A stretch of DNA of 64,000 nucleotides from Allokutzneria multivorans (GTDB lineage Bacteria > Actinomycetota > Actinomycetes > Mycobacteriales > Pseudonocardiaceae). Below, piece by piece: positions 32,323 to 40,336 of this stretch. Each line of letters starts with the position of its first letter. The first letter of the stretch is position 1. The stretch lies in contig NZ_BAABAL010000005.1 in the NCBI RefSeq assembly GCF_039537405.1, forward strand, positions 620,001-684,000. Direction: 5' to 3'. The notes beneath the pieces were generated by a model that ran no database searches, had not been told where the DNA came from, and saw nothing but the letters and a program-made list of their open reading frames with translations. The position numbers and the translations under genes are program-made.

Positions 32323-33618
32323 TCATCCGAGCGTGTACAGGGTCGCCGCCAGGGAGAAGCCGAACAGCACGGGCCAGTAGGCGATCCTCGGCAGCAGGTT
32401 GTCCCGCCAGCGCACCAGGATCGTGGGGTTGCGCCCGGTCACCAGCAGCGCGTTGATCGCGCTCAGCAGCACGACCAGGTACAGCACGAACGAGTAGTAC
32501 TCCAGGTACACGATGCCGGGCGCGGCCGTCGCCTCCCTGATCGCGTTCTGCCGGACGGCGATCACCAGCACCATGCTGACCGCGAAGCTGATCACCCCGA
32601 ACGAGGTGAAGCCGACGAAGGTCCTGCGCAGCTCGTCGCCCCGGGTGGTGACGAACAGCGCCGCGAACACCAGCACCGCGATGAACCCCGTCGGCACCAG
32701 CGTCTCGAACAGCGGCCCGTGGAACTGGCGGCTGACCAGCAGGTTGAAGTACAGCTCGGGGAACGGCGGCCGGTCGGCGTACCTGCCCTGCCCGAAGTTC
32801 GTCGTGTAGTCGTGCCGCGAGTAGCTGAACAGCGTCGACTGCGGCTGCCACCGCGCGGTGACGAACTGGGGGTCCAGTCCGTGCATCGCGCTCGCCTCCC
32901 ACGGCCTCGGATACGCGTCGAAGTCCGGCGTGAGCACGACGCGGCGGTCCAGGTCGGGGTGCCACATCCGGACCCACACGTCCTGCCGGTCCAGCGGGTA
33001 GCGCGTGTAGTCGAACTTCTGCACGAACGCGGTCTTGAAGTACCACCCGATGACCTCCGCGCCGGGTTCGCGGTGGCGGTAGGCCTGCTTCGCCGGGTAG
33101 GAGTCGTCTGCCTCCGGCAGCACCACGCCGCGCGCGACCGATGCGGGGATGTCGTCGCTGTAGCGCTGCCAGACGTAGCCGCTGACCTTGACCTCGTTGC
33201 TGTTGGCGAACTGGATCGACTCCAGGTAGACGCCGGTCGGCACGCGCCACGGCCTGCTCTCGGGCGGCAGTTCGCGTGCGAGGAAGGCGTTCGAGCTCTC
33301 GGCGGAGGTGACCTCGGAGCCGATCACCACGTGGTGGTCGTCCTCGTGCACCAGGTGCCACGTGCCGACGAGCCCGGCGAGGCAGAGGGCGCTGATCGCG
33401 GCTGAGCAGATCCAGTAGTGGCGGGGCTCGCGCCCGAAGGGCCGGACGACGAACACCACGAGCGCCGAGAGGAACACCACCGCCAAGCCGACGAGGGCGG
33501 GCAGACGAGGCCGCTCCGCGAGCGCCAGCGCCGCGATCAACCCCGCTCCCGAGAGCACGCACAGCGCAGCCGTCGTCCGCATCAGCCAGCGATGAAGACC
33601 GGCCCTGTCCCGATCCAT
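32323..33618 (-). CDS. membrane protein resembling pentameric ligand-gated ion channels, with an extra N-terminal membrane module
   Basis: 431 residues. Three helices at ~15-34, 39-60 and 67-90 precede a ~200-residue external domain and four C-terminal helices (~307-324, 334-355, 372-394, 413-430). The external part has features of the Cys-loop-receptor fold: 'VPTGVYLESIQFANSNEVKV' near 126-145 followed by 'SGYVWQRYSDD' (the strand 1-2/'W.D' pattern) and 'FDYTRYPLDRQDVWVRMW' near 202-219 (the FPFDxQ pattern, no Cys-loop disulfide, as in bacterial members). 'LLVSRQ' then 'LVPTGFIAV' matches the pre-M1/M1 region, and the next helix starts after 'GDELRR' as M2 does. The assignment is inference from these patterns. 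A generic DUF membrane protein is the alternative. Confidence 0.55.
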   Translation of the reverse strand: MDRDRAGLHRWLMRTTAALCVLSGAGLIAALALAERPRLPALVGLAVVFLSALVVFVVRPFGREPRHYWICSAAISALCLAGLVGTWHLVHEDDHHVVIGSEVTSAESSNAFLARELPPESRPWRVPTGVYLESIQFANSNEVKVSGYVWQRYSDDIPASVARGVVLPEADDSYPAKQAYRHREPGAEVIGWYFKTAFVQKFDYTRYPLDRQDVWVRMWHPDLDRRVVLTPDFDAYPRPWEASAMHGLDPQFVTARWQPQSTLFSYSRHDYTTNFGQGRYADRPPFPELYFNLLVSRQFHGPLFETLVPTGFIAVLVFAALFVTTRGDELRRTFVGFTSFGVISFAVSMVLVIAVRQNAIREATAAPGIVYLEYYSFVLYLVVLLSAINALLVTGRNPTILVRWRDNLLPRIAYWPVLFGFSLAATLYTLG

Positions 33619-33758
33619 GGCGAAACACTGACCCGATCATGTCCGCGCCGCCCGGTGTGCCCGGCGAAATCAGCCGGTCGGAGTCCTCGGTCACATCTGT
33701 CCTGCCAACGGCGGACAGGAACGCGAAACCGCTTCCTCCGAGCCACTAACCTGCGCCG

Positions 33759-34997
33759 ATGCGCAACGTGGTGCTCGTCGACCCGTACTCGACGGGCAGT
33801 GCCCTGGCCCCCGCCTTCGCCGAACGCGGAGTCCCCGCCGTCGCGGTGCTCACCACACCGGAGCCGACGGCGTCCTTCGCCGACACCTGGCACCCCGAGC
33901 ACTTCACCGAGGTCTTCGTCCTCGACGACGCGGACAAGCTCGCAAGGCGGCTGCGCGAGCTGGACCCGCTGTGCGTGCTGCCGGGGACCGAAACCGGTGT
34001 CGAAGCGGCGGAGCACCTGTCCGAGCTCGTCCTGCCCGGGCAGAGCAACGTCGCGGAGCTGTCCTCGGCGCGGCGCGACAAGTGGCGCATGGGCGTGGCG
34101 CTGGCCGACGCGGGCATCCCGCACCTGCGGCAGCTGAGCGCCTCCACCGCCGACGAGGTCGCGGAATGGTTGCGCGCCAACGACCTCGACCGCTCGGCGA
34201 TCGTGCTGAAGCCGCAGAACAGCGCCGGGGCCGACGACGTGTTCATCGCACGCCCGGGTGAGGACTGGCGCGTGCCGCTCCACCGCATCCTCGGCGCGGT
34301 GAACCGCTTGGAGCTGACCAACACCAGCGTGCTCGTGCAGGAGCTGGCTGAGGGCGTCGAGTACGCGATCGACACCTACTCCGTCGGTGGCGCGCACGGG
34401 CTGGTCGCGGTGTGGCGCTACGACAAGCGCGCCGAGGGAAACCGGCTCGGTGTCTACCTTTCCGCGTGCGCGGTGTCTCCCGACGATCCCGCTGTCACCG
34501 CCGTCGCTGACTACGCGCGGCGCGTGCTCGACGCCGTCGGTGTGCGCAACGGTCCGGGACACGTCGAGGTGATGCTGACCGCGTCCGGCCCCCGGCTGAT
34601 CGAGGTCGGCGCGCGGCTCGCCGGTGGCGACCAGCAGTACCTGTCCCGCCTCGCCGTCGGCGACTCGCAGCTCGAGCGCACTGTGCGCCATTGGGTCGAC
34701 GGCGAGGGCGCGATCGCGGACTACCGGCTGCTGCGCCACGCGCGCTCGGTCTACCTTTCCGCGCCCGAGTCCGGGGTCCTGCGCGGCGCTGCGCGGCTCG
34801 GGCGGCTCCGGGAGCTGCTGCCGACTCTGCACAAGGTCGACATTCCGCACCGCGACGGCTCGCGGGTCGCCCGCACGGTGGACCTGTGGACCAACCTCGG
34901 CCACGTCGTCCTCGCTGCCGAGGACCCTGCCGCCGTCGCCACCGACGAGGCACTCCTCAGGGAAATCGAAGCGGAACTCCACGTCGAACCGTCATGA
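33759..34997 (+). CDS. ATP-grasp domain ligase
   Basis: 412 residues. An N-terminal Rossmann-like domain ('NVVLVDPYSTGSALAPAFAE', 'CVLPGTETGVEAAEHLSE') is followed by the ATP-grasp fold: 'RDKWRMGVALADAGIP', 'AIVLKPQNSAGADDVFIA' (nucleotide-binding Lys), 'VLVQELAEGVEYAIDTYS', and 'GHVEVMLTASGPRLIEVGARLAGGDQQYL' (metal-binding Glu/Asn-type). It resembles carbamoyl-phosphate-synthase-like and L-amino-acid ligases, which join a carboxylate to an amine via an acyl phosphate. The substrate is unknown. It forms a pair with the P-loop kinase 7 nt downstream. Confidence 0.8.
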   Translation: MRNVVLVDPYSTGSALAPAFAERGVPAVAVLTTPEPTASFADTWHPEHFTEVFVLDDADKLARRLRELDPLCVLPGTETGVEAAEHLSELVLPGQSNVAELSSARRDKWRMGVALADAGIPHLRQLSASTADEVAEWLRANDLDRSAIVLKPQNSAGADDVFIARPGEDWRVPLHRILGAVNRLELTNTSVLVQELAEGVEYAIDTYSVGGAHGLVAVWRYDKRAEGNRLGVYLSACAVSPDDPAVTAVADYARRVLDAVGVRNGPGHVEVMLTASGPRLIEVGARLAGGDQQYLSRLAVGDSQLERTVRHWVDGEGAIADYRLLRHARSVYLSAPESGVLRGAARLGRLRELLPTLHKVDIPHRDGSRVARTVDLWTNLGHVVLAAEDPAAVATDEALLREIEAELHVEPS

Positions 34998-35004
34998 TCG
35001 GGGC

Positions 35005-35544
35005 ATGAGCGGACAGGTCATCGTCCTCAGCGGACCGCCCGGTGCGGGCAAGAGCACCGTGGCGCGCCTGCTCGCCGACGAGTTCTCCTCCAGCGTCCAC
35101 CTGCACACCGACGACTTCTACGCGTGCATCCGGCGCGGCTCCGTGCTCCCGTACCTTCCCGAGGCCCAGCACCAGAACCAGGTCGTCACCGGCGTCATTG
35201 CCACCGCGGCCTTCGGCTACGCCGCCGGGGGTTACGACGTCATCTGCGACGGTGTGGTCGGACCGTGGTTCCTCGACGCGTTTCGCAGGCCTGGCAACGA
35301 CTTCGCCGTGCACTACGTGGTGCTGCGCCCCGACGAGACCACCACCGTGACCCGCGCGGCCGCCCGGGGCGCCGACGCACTCACCGAGGAGGAGCCGGTG
35401 CGTGCGATGCACCGCCAGTTCGCCGACCTCGGAGACTGGGAGCGCCACGTCATCGACTCGGCCGACCTCGACGTCGACACCACCGCCACGGTGGTGCTGG
35501 AAGGCATCGCGCGGGGCGTCTACCGGCTGCCGGACCCCGTCTGA
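35005..35544 (+). CDS. AAA-type P-loop kinase (zeta-toxin/CPT-like fold)
   Basis: 179 residues. Walker A 'VLSGPPGAGKSTVARLL' is at ~6-22, 'VHLHTDDFYACIRRG' provides the acceptor-side Asp, 'GYDVICDGVVGPWFLDAF' a Walker B-like strand, and an arginine-rich lid region 'TVTRAAARGADALTEEEPVRAMHRQF' follows. It belongs to the small kinase group that includes chloramphenicol and shikimate kinase relatives; the substrate is unknown. It is co-directional with the ATP-grasp gene. A partner antitoxin is not present, so a zeta-toxin role is not supported. Confidence 0.75.
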   Translation: MSGQVIVLSGPPGAGKSTVARLLADEFSSSVHLHTDDFYACIRRGSVLPYLPEAQHQNQVVTGVIATAAFGYAAGGYDVICDGVVGPWFLDAFRRPGNDFAVHYVVLRPDETTTVTRAAARGADALTEEEPVRAMHRQFADLGDWERHVIDSADLDVDTTATVVLEGIARGVYRLPDPV

Positions 35545-35553
35545 CCCCCCGTT

Positions 35554-35583
35554 TTGGGCCGCAACACCCTCCTCCGGTAAAGT
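35554..35583 (+). promoter_or_regulatory. Promoter of tRNA-Ser(GGA)
   Basis: -35 TTGGGC (35554-35559) and -10 TAAAGT (35578-35583) with an 18-bp spacer, ending 7 nt before the tRNA 5' end. Confidence 0.6.
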
Positions 35584-35590
35584 CTGCGAC

Positions 35591-35675
35591 GGAGGATTCG
35601 CATAGTGGCCTAGTGCGCACGATTGGAAATCGTGTTGGGGTAAAACCCTCGCGGGTTCAAATCCCGCATCCTCCG
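35591..35675 (+). tRNA. tRNA-Ser(GGA)
   Basis: The acceptor GGAGGAT/ATCCTCC closes an 85-nt cloverleaf with a discriminator G. The anticodon loop TTGGAAA gives anticodon GGA (UCC/UCU codons). The long variable arm (TTGGGGTAAAACCCTC) is typical of tRNA-Ser and the T-arm is GCGGGTTCAAATCCCGC. No CCA is encoded. A bidirectional terminator follows, then an accessory islet. Confidence 0.97.
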
Positions 35676-35680
35676 CGGAC

Positions 35681-35711
35681 AAGGCCCCGGACGCCCAGCG
35701 TTCGGGGCCTT
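35681..35711 (+). terminator. Terminator after tRNA-Ser(GGA)
   Basis: AAGGCCCCGGACG (35681-35693) pairs with CGTTCGGGGCCTT (35699-35711), one mismatch, 5-nt loop. It lies 5 nt after the tRNA and can also end the convergent frameshifted gene. Confidence 0.8.
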
Positions 35712-35730
35712 CGTCGTCCTCGGGCCTCGT

Positions 35731-36084
35731 TCAGCAGACCGCGACGAGCTGACCGCTTTCCACCGTGCCCGCGTCCTGGGCACGAATGATGTCGCTGATC
35801 GTGGTGTCCGCGTTCCACCGCATCTCGTCGACGCTCTTCCCTCCGTCGGTGGGTGCACCGGTTCCGAGGAACTGGGTGCGGATCATGTCCTCGGCCACGT
35901 TGATCACCACGCACGCGGCGTCCTCGGCGGCCAACTGGTCAGTGATCCATCCGATGGTGTCCCCCGGCGAGTTCTCCCACCAACTCCTGGTAGGTCTTCC
36001 GACCACCGATCAATTCGGGCAGCTGGGGCTGCTGACACCCCATCCGAACTGGTCGTAGTCGGTGAGCATCACGTCAATGATCAC
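35731..36084 (-). pseudogene. Hypothetical gene broken by two compensating frameshifts
   Basis: GTG 36084 opens a frame starting 'MIIDVMLTDYDQFGWGVSSP' that hits TGA at 36010-36012. If one C is restored in the C-run at 36025-36028 and one G removed from the run at 35961-35965, a continuous 117-codon frame appears: '..SSPQLPELIGGRKTYQELVGELAG..' then '..DTIGWITDQLAAEDAACVVINVAED..' to the stop at 35731. The two indels sit in homopolymers and cancel out, so this is either a recent pseudogene or sequencing error. The present sequence also leaves a 91-residue reading of the 3' part (start 36006). The start overlaps the previous gene's stop (GTGA). No family is recognised. Confidence 0.6.
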
Positions 36085-36251
36085 GGGTCCTCTCGCCCGG
36101 TGTCGTGCAGCACCAAGAGCAGGGCCCGGCTCATGTTGAGCAGCGTCTCCAGCGCGGCCGCGTTGTCACCGTCCCGCGGCGGCGCCCCGTCCAGGAACGC
36201 GACCGGCTGCGGAGCGGCGAACAACGGGTGGCGAATCTCTTCGTCCGACAC
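36081..36251 (-). CDS. small hypothetical protein (56 residues)
   Basis: Start GTG 36251 has GAGAGAG 8 nt upstream. The product begins 'MSDEEIRHPLFAAPQPVAFLDG' and ends 'LNMSRALLLVLHDTGREDP', soluble and mildly acidic with a C-terminal helix. It sits 29 nt after the DUF433 gene and overlaps the frameshifted gene by 4 nt, so the three form one transcription unit. No function recognised. Confidence 0.6.
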   Translation of the reverse strand: MSDEEIRHPLFAAPQPVAFLDGAPPRDGDNAAALETLLNMSRALLLVLHDTGREDP

Positions 36252-36280
36252 GGCTGTGCTCTCTCTCAAGTGGGAAGCCT

Positions 36281-36832
36281 TCACAGGTGCGTCAGTTCGA
36301 GGTGGACCCGGAGCACCCCGTGGACGTCGTCGAGCTGAACGGAGTGCTCCCATGCGATGTCGATGGGACGCTCTCCGGTCAGAAAAGCCCTCACAACGTT
36401 GAGAACGGGCACACCGCTGTGTTCGTAGACCGGCCGACCCTCGGCTGTGCGCGGGTCGACGACGACAGCAACCCCTTGTTCCCAGTAGGACCTCAGGCGT
36501 ATCGCCTGGGGCATGCCGTCGGCGTCGACCGCGACGAGAGCGGTGTGCTCGTCAAGCACCTGAGCGAAGTCGACGTTCTTCGCCCTTCTCGAAACCGCTT
36601 TGACCAGTTCTTGCCGAGCGGGCCACAGCTGCCCGAAATCCGTGGCGACGTCGGCCAGCACCGTCCCGCTCATCCCTGTTCTGAGGAGCGATCTCAGAAA
36701 GTGGGCCTGCACGAGCGCGGGAAGCGGAAGACGTCCCTCGCGCACCCCTTCCACCAGTTCTCGTCTCATCCAGCTCCGGATGGCCCTTAACGGGATGTCC
36801 AGGTGGAACGCCGCTTGAGCGATCGTCAACAT
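36281..36832 (-). CDS. DUF433-domain protein with N-terminal HTH (antitoxin-like)
   Basis: 183 residues. The N-terminus 'MLTIAQAAFHLDIPLRAIRSWMRREL' is a MerR/excisionase-like helix-turn-helix. The C-terminal ~60 residues read as DUF433: 'VVVDPRTAEGRPVYEHSGVPVLNVVRAFLTGERPIDIAWE'. DUF433 proteins are often antitoxins next to PIN-type (DUF5615) toxins. Here the downstream partners are a 56-residue protein and a frameshifted gene, neither PIN-like. Base composition is less GC-rich than the backbone. Confidence 0.65.
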   Translation of the reverse strand: MLTIAQAAFHLDIPLRAIRSWMRRELVEGVREGRLPLPALVQAHFLRSLLRTGMSGTVLADVATDFGQLWPARQELVKAVSRRAKNVDFAQVLDEHTALVAVDADGMPQAIRLRSYWEQGVAVVVDPRTAEGRPVYEHSGVPVLNVVRAFLTGERPIDIAWEHSVQLDDVHGVLRVHLELTHL

Positions 36833-36916
36833 GGCCGCACCATCTCAGGGAGGATGTTGTTGCCACCAAGGCAATCCGTCACTCGACCTGATGAACAATC
36901 GAGCTTCTTCGCTCCT

Positions 36917-37195
36917 TCATCGCGGCCGATAGGCGTCCCGACGGTGACTGACCGCCAGGACGACCACCGTCATCGTGTTGTCCTGGATCGCGTAGAGAAC
37001 GCGATACTCACCGCGCCGTGCGCTCAGGACCCCGTCATAGGGCTCGTCGAGCGGTTTACCCAGGCGACGCGGGTTCTCGGCCAACGGGCCTGAGATCAGT
37101 TCCAGCAGTGCAAGAGCCGCCTCGACCGGCAGCTTGTTCATCCCCCGTCTTGCGGTAGCAGAAAATTCGATCTTGTAGGACGGCGGAACGGTCAT
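36917..37195 (-). CDS. RelE/ParE-family toxin
   Basis: 92 residues. It shows the RelE fold: 'YKIEFSATARRGMNKLPVEAALALLELI', 'RRLGKPLDEPYDGVLSARRGEYRVLYAI' and 'TMTVVVLAVSHRRDAYR' with the C-terminal basic/Tyr residues used for mRNA cleavage in RelE-type toxins. ATG 37195 overlaps the antitoxin stop by 4 nt, the usual antitoxin-toxin order. It probably blocks translation by ribosome-dependent mRNA cleavage when free of its partner. Confidence 0.88.
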   Translation of the reverse strand: MTVPPSYKIEFSATARRGMNKLPVEAALALLELISGPLAENPRRLGKPLDEPYDGVLSARRGEYRVLYAIQDNTMTVVVLAVSHRRDAYRPR

Positions 37196-37647
37196 GGAGC
37201 GCGGCGAGCCTCGATGTCCGACTCGATGTCCGCGAGCGAGTACGTACGACCGTCGCGGAGATCTCGCAGGCCATCGCGCAGCTGCTGGACGAGATCGTTG
37301 TCCGACAACACCTCGACGGTCTCGCGGAGACGGTGCAGTTCTCCAGAAGGAACGACGTCGGCAACGTGGTCGCCGTGCGCGATGACGGCAACGGTCTCGC
37401 CGCGCTCCGCGCGCTGGACCGCCGCTTCCCACTTCAGGCTCTCGGCGGCGCCCCGGACCGCGTCGGCGTACTCCTCGCTGATCGCGACAAGATGTGCCAT
37501 CGCACGCTGGCGCGCACGCTCGTCTTGGTGCGCAGCGGCCTCGCGGACCGCTTCATAGGCCGTCCTGACGCGTGCGACCCAATCCTGGTCACTCTTCCGC
37601 ACTTCGCGGAGCTCGTCGGCGGACACCCTGGCGGAATGCTCGTTCAT
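37192..37647 (-). CDS. Phd/YefM-like antitoxin with long N-terminal extension
   Basis: 151 residues from ATG 37647 (GGAGGG upstream). Residues ~80-150 match the second half of Phd/YefM antitoxins ('RGETVAVIAHGDHVADVVPSGELHRLRETVEVLS'), ending in an acidic toxin-binding tail. The first ~75 residues ('ADELREVRKSDQDWVARVRTAYEAVREAAAHQDERARQ') are helical and unlike the usual Phd N-terminus, nearly doubling the typical 80-90 residues. It overlaps the relE-like gene (4 nt) and should neutralise that toxin and autoregulate the operon. Confidence 0.75.
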   Translation of the reverse strand: MNEHSARVSADELREVRKSDQDWVARVRTAYEAVREAAAHQDERARQRAMAHLVAISEEYADAVRGAAESLKWEAAVQRAERGETVAVIAHGDHVADVVPSGELHRLRETVEVLSDNDLVQQLRDGLRDLRDGRTYSLADIESDIEARRAP

Positions 37648-37829
37648 GGCCCTCCGATCCGGTCTCACGATGACAGAGCCACCCTCAGCAGAATACGCCC
37701 TACAGGCGCCCACTTCCGTTTTCATTCGTCAGAACCCTTCGCGTCGTGCAGGATCGTCACTCCTGAACGATGGCAGCGGAAGGGGGTTTGCCGCGCTGGC
37801 AAACGATCCCTCGATGTGCTGACAGACCT

Positions 37830-37860
37830 CCGGCCCGCTCCAGGAACTGGAACGGGCCGG
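37830..37860 (-). terminator. Hairpin terminator after the secreted nuclease
   Basis: CCGGCCCGCTCCAG (37830-37843) pairs with CTGGAACGGGCCGG (37847-37860), one mismatch, GAA loop, 13 nt past the nuclease stop. Confidence 0.8.
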
Positions 37861-37873
37861 AAAGCGCGTCACA

Positions 37874-40336
37874 TCAGGGAAGCAGGCCGTACAGGAACTG
37901 CTCCAGGTCGTCGATCCAGTCGATTCCGGTTCGCGGGAGGAATCGCACCACCTGCGGGTCGTGGTCGCTTGCCTGGTCGTGGAACTCGGAGTTGATGTGC
38001 ACAACGTCCAGGTTGGCCCGCTTCTGAAGGCGGTTGCCGACCAGGATGTGGTCGAGGGTCTGCGAATTGCCCTCGAAGACGTAGCTGTAGCGCTCGCCGA
38101 CGGGAAGCTGGTTCATCGGCGCGACAAGGGCTTTGGGGTCGAGAAGGGACTGAACGGCCGGGGAGAAGACGTAGTCGTTCAGGTCGCCGAGCACGACGAG
38201 GTTGGCGTTGCGGTCGGCCTTGAGCAGGCTGTCGACGAAGCCGCGAACGAGCTTGGCCTGCGCGAGGCGCTGGGTCTCGCTGGAGCGCACGGGCGGCTGG
38301 ATGCGGCCGTGCAGCGGCTGGTCGCCGCCCTTGGAGTTGAAGTGGTTGGCGACCACGAAAACGCTGCGCTGCAAAGGTCCCTGAGCCGGGAAGCGGAACT
38401 CGCCGACGAGGGGCTTGCGGCTGGACTGCCACGCGGGGTCGGCCGGGGCGATGCGGGCGGGCGACGCGCTGAGCTTGGCGCGGCCCCATTCCTGGTGCAC
38501 CGCAACGGGAGTGACGGAATCGCCGCCCGGACGGTCCACAAAGGACACTCGCTGGGGGTTGAACAGGAAGGCGACGCGGATGTTGCCGCCGGGCTGACCG
38601 CCGTCGGCGTCGTCGACGGGGTTGATCTGGCGCCACTCGTAGCGCGGACCGCCTGCGGCGACGACCGCGTCGGTGAAGCGGCGCAGTGTCTGCTCGGCGG
38701 AGACGACGGAGTCGTTGGTCGAGCCGTTGTCGTCCTGGATCTCTTCCAGCGCAACGATGTCCGGCGCGGCGAGGTTGCGGACGACGGCACCCGCGAGGCG
38801 GTCGAACTTGGCCTGGTCGTCCTTCGGCGACAGGTTCTCCACGTTGTAGGTCGCGGTGGCCAGCTCGTGCTCGCGTTGCTTGCGGGTGGTCTCCGGCGCG
38901 AGCGGCCCGGCGACGTGCTGACCGAGCGCGCTGGCCTGGAGGACATACCCGCCGAACCGGCTGTAGTCCAGCGGTCCCTCGGTCGTCCCGGTGAGCTTGT
39001 CGCCGACGTTGGCGATCGGGAAAGGCCGCTCAGCGAACGGGATCAGCGACTCGATCTTGATGCGGCCGGTGTTGGCGTCTGCGTAGGACTGGTAGTTCGA
39101 GCCGCCGCGCGCCGTCGGGTTCTGGCCGGGCTTGCTGGTCACCCACAACGCGTTGAAGCCGTCGGTCGGCCCGACGACGCGCGCGTCGTCGACCCGCAGC
39201 CGCATGCCCTCGCGGGACTCGTAGAAGTCGAGGGCGTACTTGGCGGGCTCAAGGGCGAGGCCCTCGATGTTGCCGCCGGGGCTCGGCGCGATCGGCACCG
39301 GAACGGTGTCCGGCTTGAGCACCTCGGCGGCGGGCACGGTGTTGCCGCTGGACTGCACGGTCCACTGCGCGCCGGTGAGCTGGGTGACCGACTGGTTCGC
39401 GGTGTTGGCGACGGTTTCCCCGCTGGCGAGCGGGTAGAACTCGGCCACCTTGCCCGCGACCAGGACCGAGTCGCCGACCTTGACGGCGGGCGTCGTGGTG
39501 CCGGTGAAGACGAACAGGCCCTCGCTGGTGCGCGGGTCGGAGTCCGGCTGCGCGTCCTGGAACCAGAAACCGCGCGAGGAGCCGAAGGCGCGAACACCGG
39601 TCACCACGCCGGGAACGTCGATGACCTGCTTGCCCGCCAAGGGAGACAGCCGCGTGGTGCCCTGGATCTGGTGGATGCGGGCCTTCTCCGGAGCCGGTCC
39701 GGGGTCGCCGCCACCGGGGCGCTCGCCCTTGGTGTTCTCCGGCGTCGGGTCGCCTGCGGTGAAGTCGGCGGCGTTGTCGTCGGTGTCGGCCTTGCGCGCG
39801 ACCGAGGAGGTGTTGCTGGCGGCGGGAGCCGGAGCGCCCTCGCGCACGGTGGCCGCGCCGAAGCCGACCAGGTCGCGGATGGCGGGGACGGCGGCGCAGT
39901 CAGCGGCGGTGAGACAGGTCAGCGGCTGGTCGCTGTTGACGAGCGCGACGGTGCCCGCGGTGCCGGAGAGGTTGGTGGTCCCGGTCGCGTCCGGGGTGGG
40001 CAGCGCGACGGTGCCGCCGGGGCCCTTGGCCTGGGCGATCAGGTAGCGCTTGCCCGCGGGGATGCTCCCGGCCAGCTTGGTGACCTGCCAGCGGCTGGTC
40101 GGCGACGGCGCGGCGGGCAGGTACTGCACGCTCCAACCGTCGAGCGAAACGGCGGTCGGGCTGCTCAGCTCGATGAAGTCCGAGGTCAGCGTGGCCCCTG
40201 CGTTGCCGCCTCCGCCGTAGACCTCGGCGATGACCGCGTCGGGCGAGGGAGCCGCCGTTGCGGCCGGGGCGAGTGCGACGAGCAGGGTTGTGCTTGCCAG
40301 TGCCGACAGGGTGGTGCGGCGGCGGTGCGGGGTCAC
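37874..40336 (-). CDS. secreted ExeM/NucH-type extracellular nuclease (EEP domain)
   Basis: 820 residues. A signal peptide (~1-29, cleavage after 'ATAA') is followed by a lamin-tail-like domain ('DAVIAEVYGGGGNAG', 'DFIELSSPTAVSLDGWSVQY'), an OB-fold-like YhcR segment ('IHQIQGTTRLSPLAGKQV', 'VPGVVTGVRA') and an endonuclease/exonuclease/phosphatase domain from ~485: 'LATATYNVENLSPKD', 'PDIVALEEIQDDNG', 'VVANHFNSKGGD', 'LVVLGDLNDYVFSP' and 'ASDHDPQVVRF', with the expected Asn/Glu/His/Asp catalytic set. It probably degrades extracellular DNA for nutrient use or matrix turnover. It ends in a strong terminator and diverges from the APH gene. Confidence 0.9.
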   Translation of the reverse strand: MTPHRRRTTLSALASTTLLVALAPAATAAPSPDAVIAEVYGGGGNAGATLTSDFIELSSPTAVSLDGWSVQYLPAAPSPTSRWQVTKLAGSIPAGKRYLIAQAKGPGGTVALPTPDATGTTNLSGTAGTVALVNSDQPLTCLTAADCAAVPAIRDLVGFGAATVREGAPAPAASNTSSVARKADTDDNAADFTAGDPTPENTKGERPGGGDPGPAPEKARIHQIQGTTRLSPLAGKQVIDVPGVVTGVRAFGSSRGFWFQDAQPDSDPRTSEGLFVFTGTTTPAVKVGDSVLVAGKVAEFYPLASGETVANTANQSVTQLTGAQWTVQSSGNTVPAAEVLKPDTVPVPIAPSPGGNIEGLALEPAKYALDFYESREGMRLRVDDARVVGPTDGFNALWVTSKPGQNPTARGGSNYQSYADANTGRIKIESLIPFAERPFPIANVGDKLTGTTEGPLDYSRFGGYVLQASALGQHVAGPLAPETTRKQREHELATATYNVENLSPKDDQAKFDRLAGAVVRNLAAPDIVALEEIQDDNGSTNDSVVSAEQTLRRFTDAVVAAGGPRYEWRQINPVDDADGGQPGGNIRVAFLFNPQRVSFVDRPGGDSVTPVAVHQEWGRAKLSASPARIAPADPAWQSSRKPLVGEFRFPAQGPLQRSVFVVANHFNSKGGDQPLHGRIQPPVRSSETQRLAQAKLVRGFVDSLLKADRNANLVVLGDLNDYVFSPAVQSLLDPKALVAPMNQLPVGERYSYVFEGNSQTLDHILVGNRLQKRANLDVVHINSEFHDQASDHDPQVVRFLPRTGIDWIDDLEQFLYGLLP

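Noticed and set aside
35005..35544. Zeta-type toxin
   Set aside because: Only the P-loop kinase fold fits; no epsilon-like antitoxin adjoins and the neighbour is an ATP-grasp gene.
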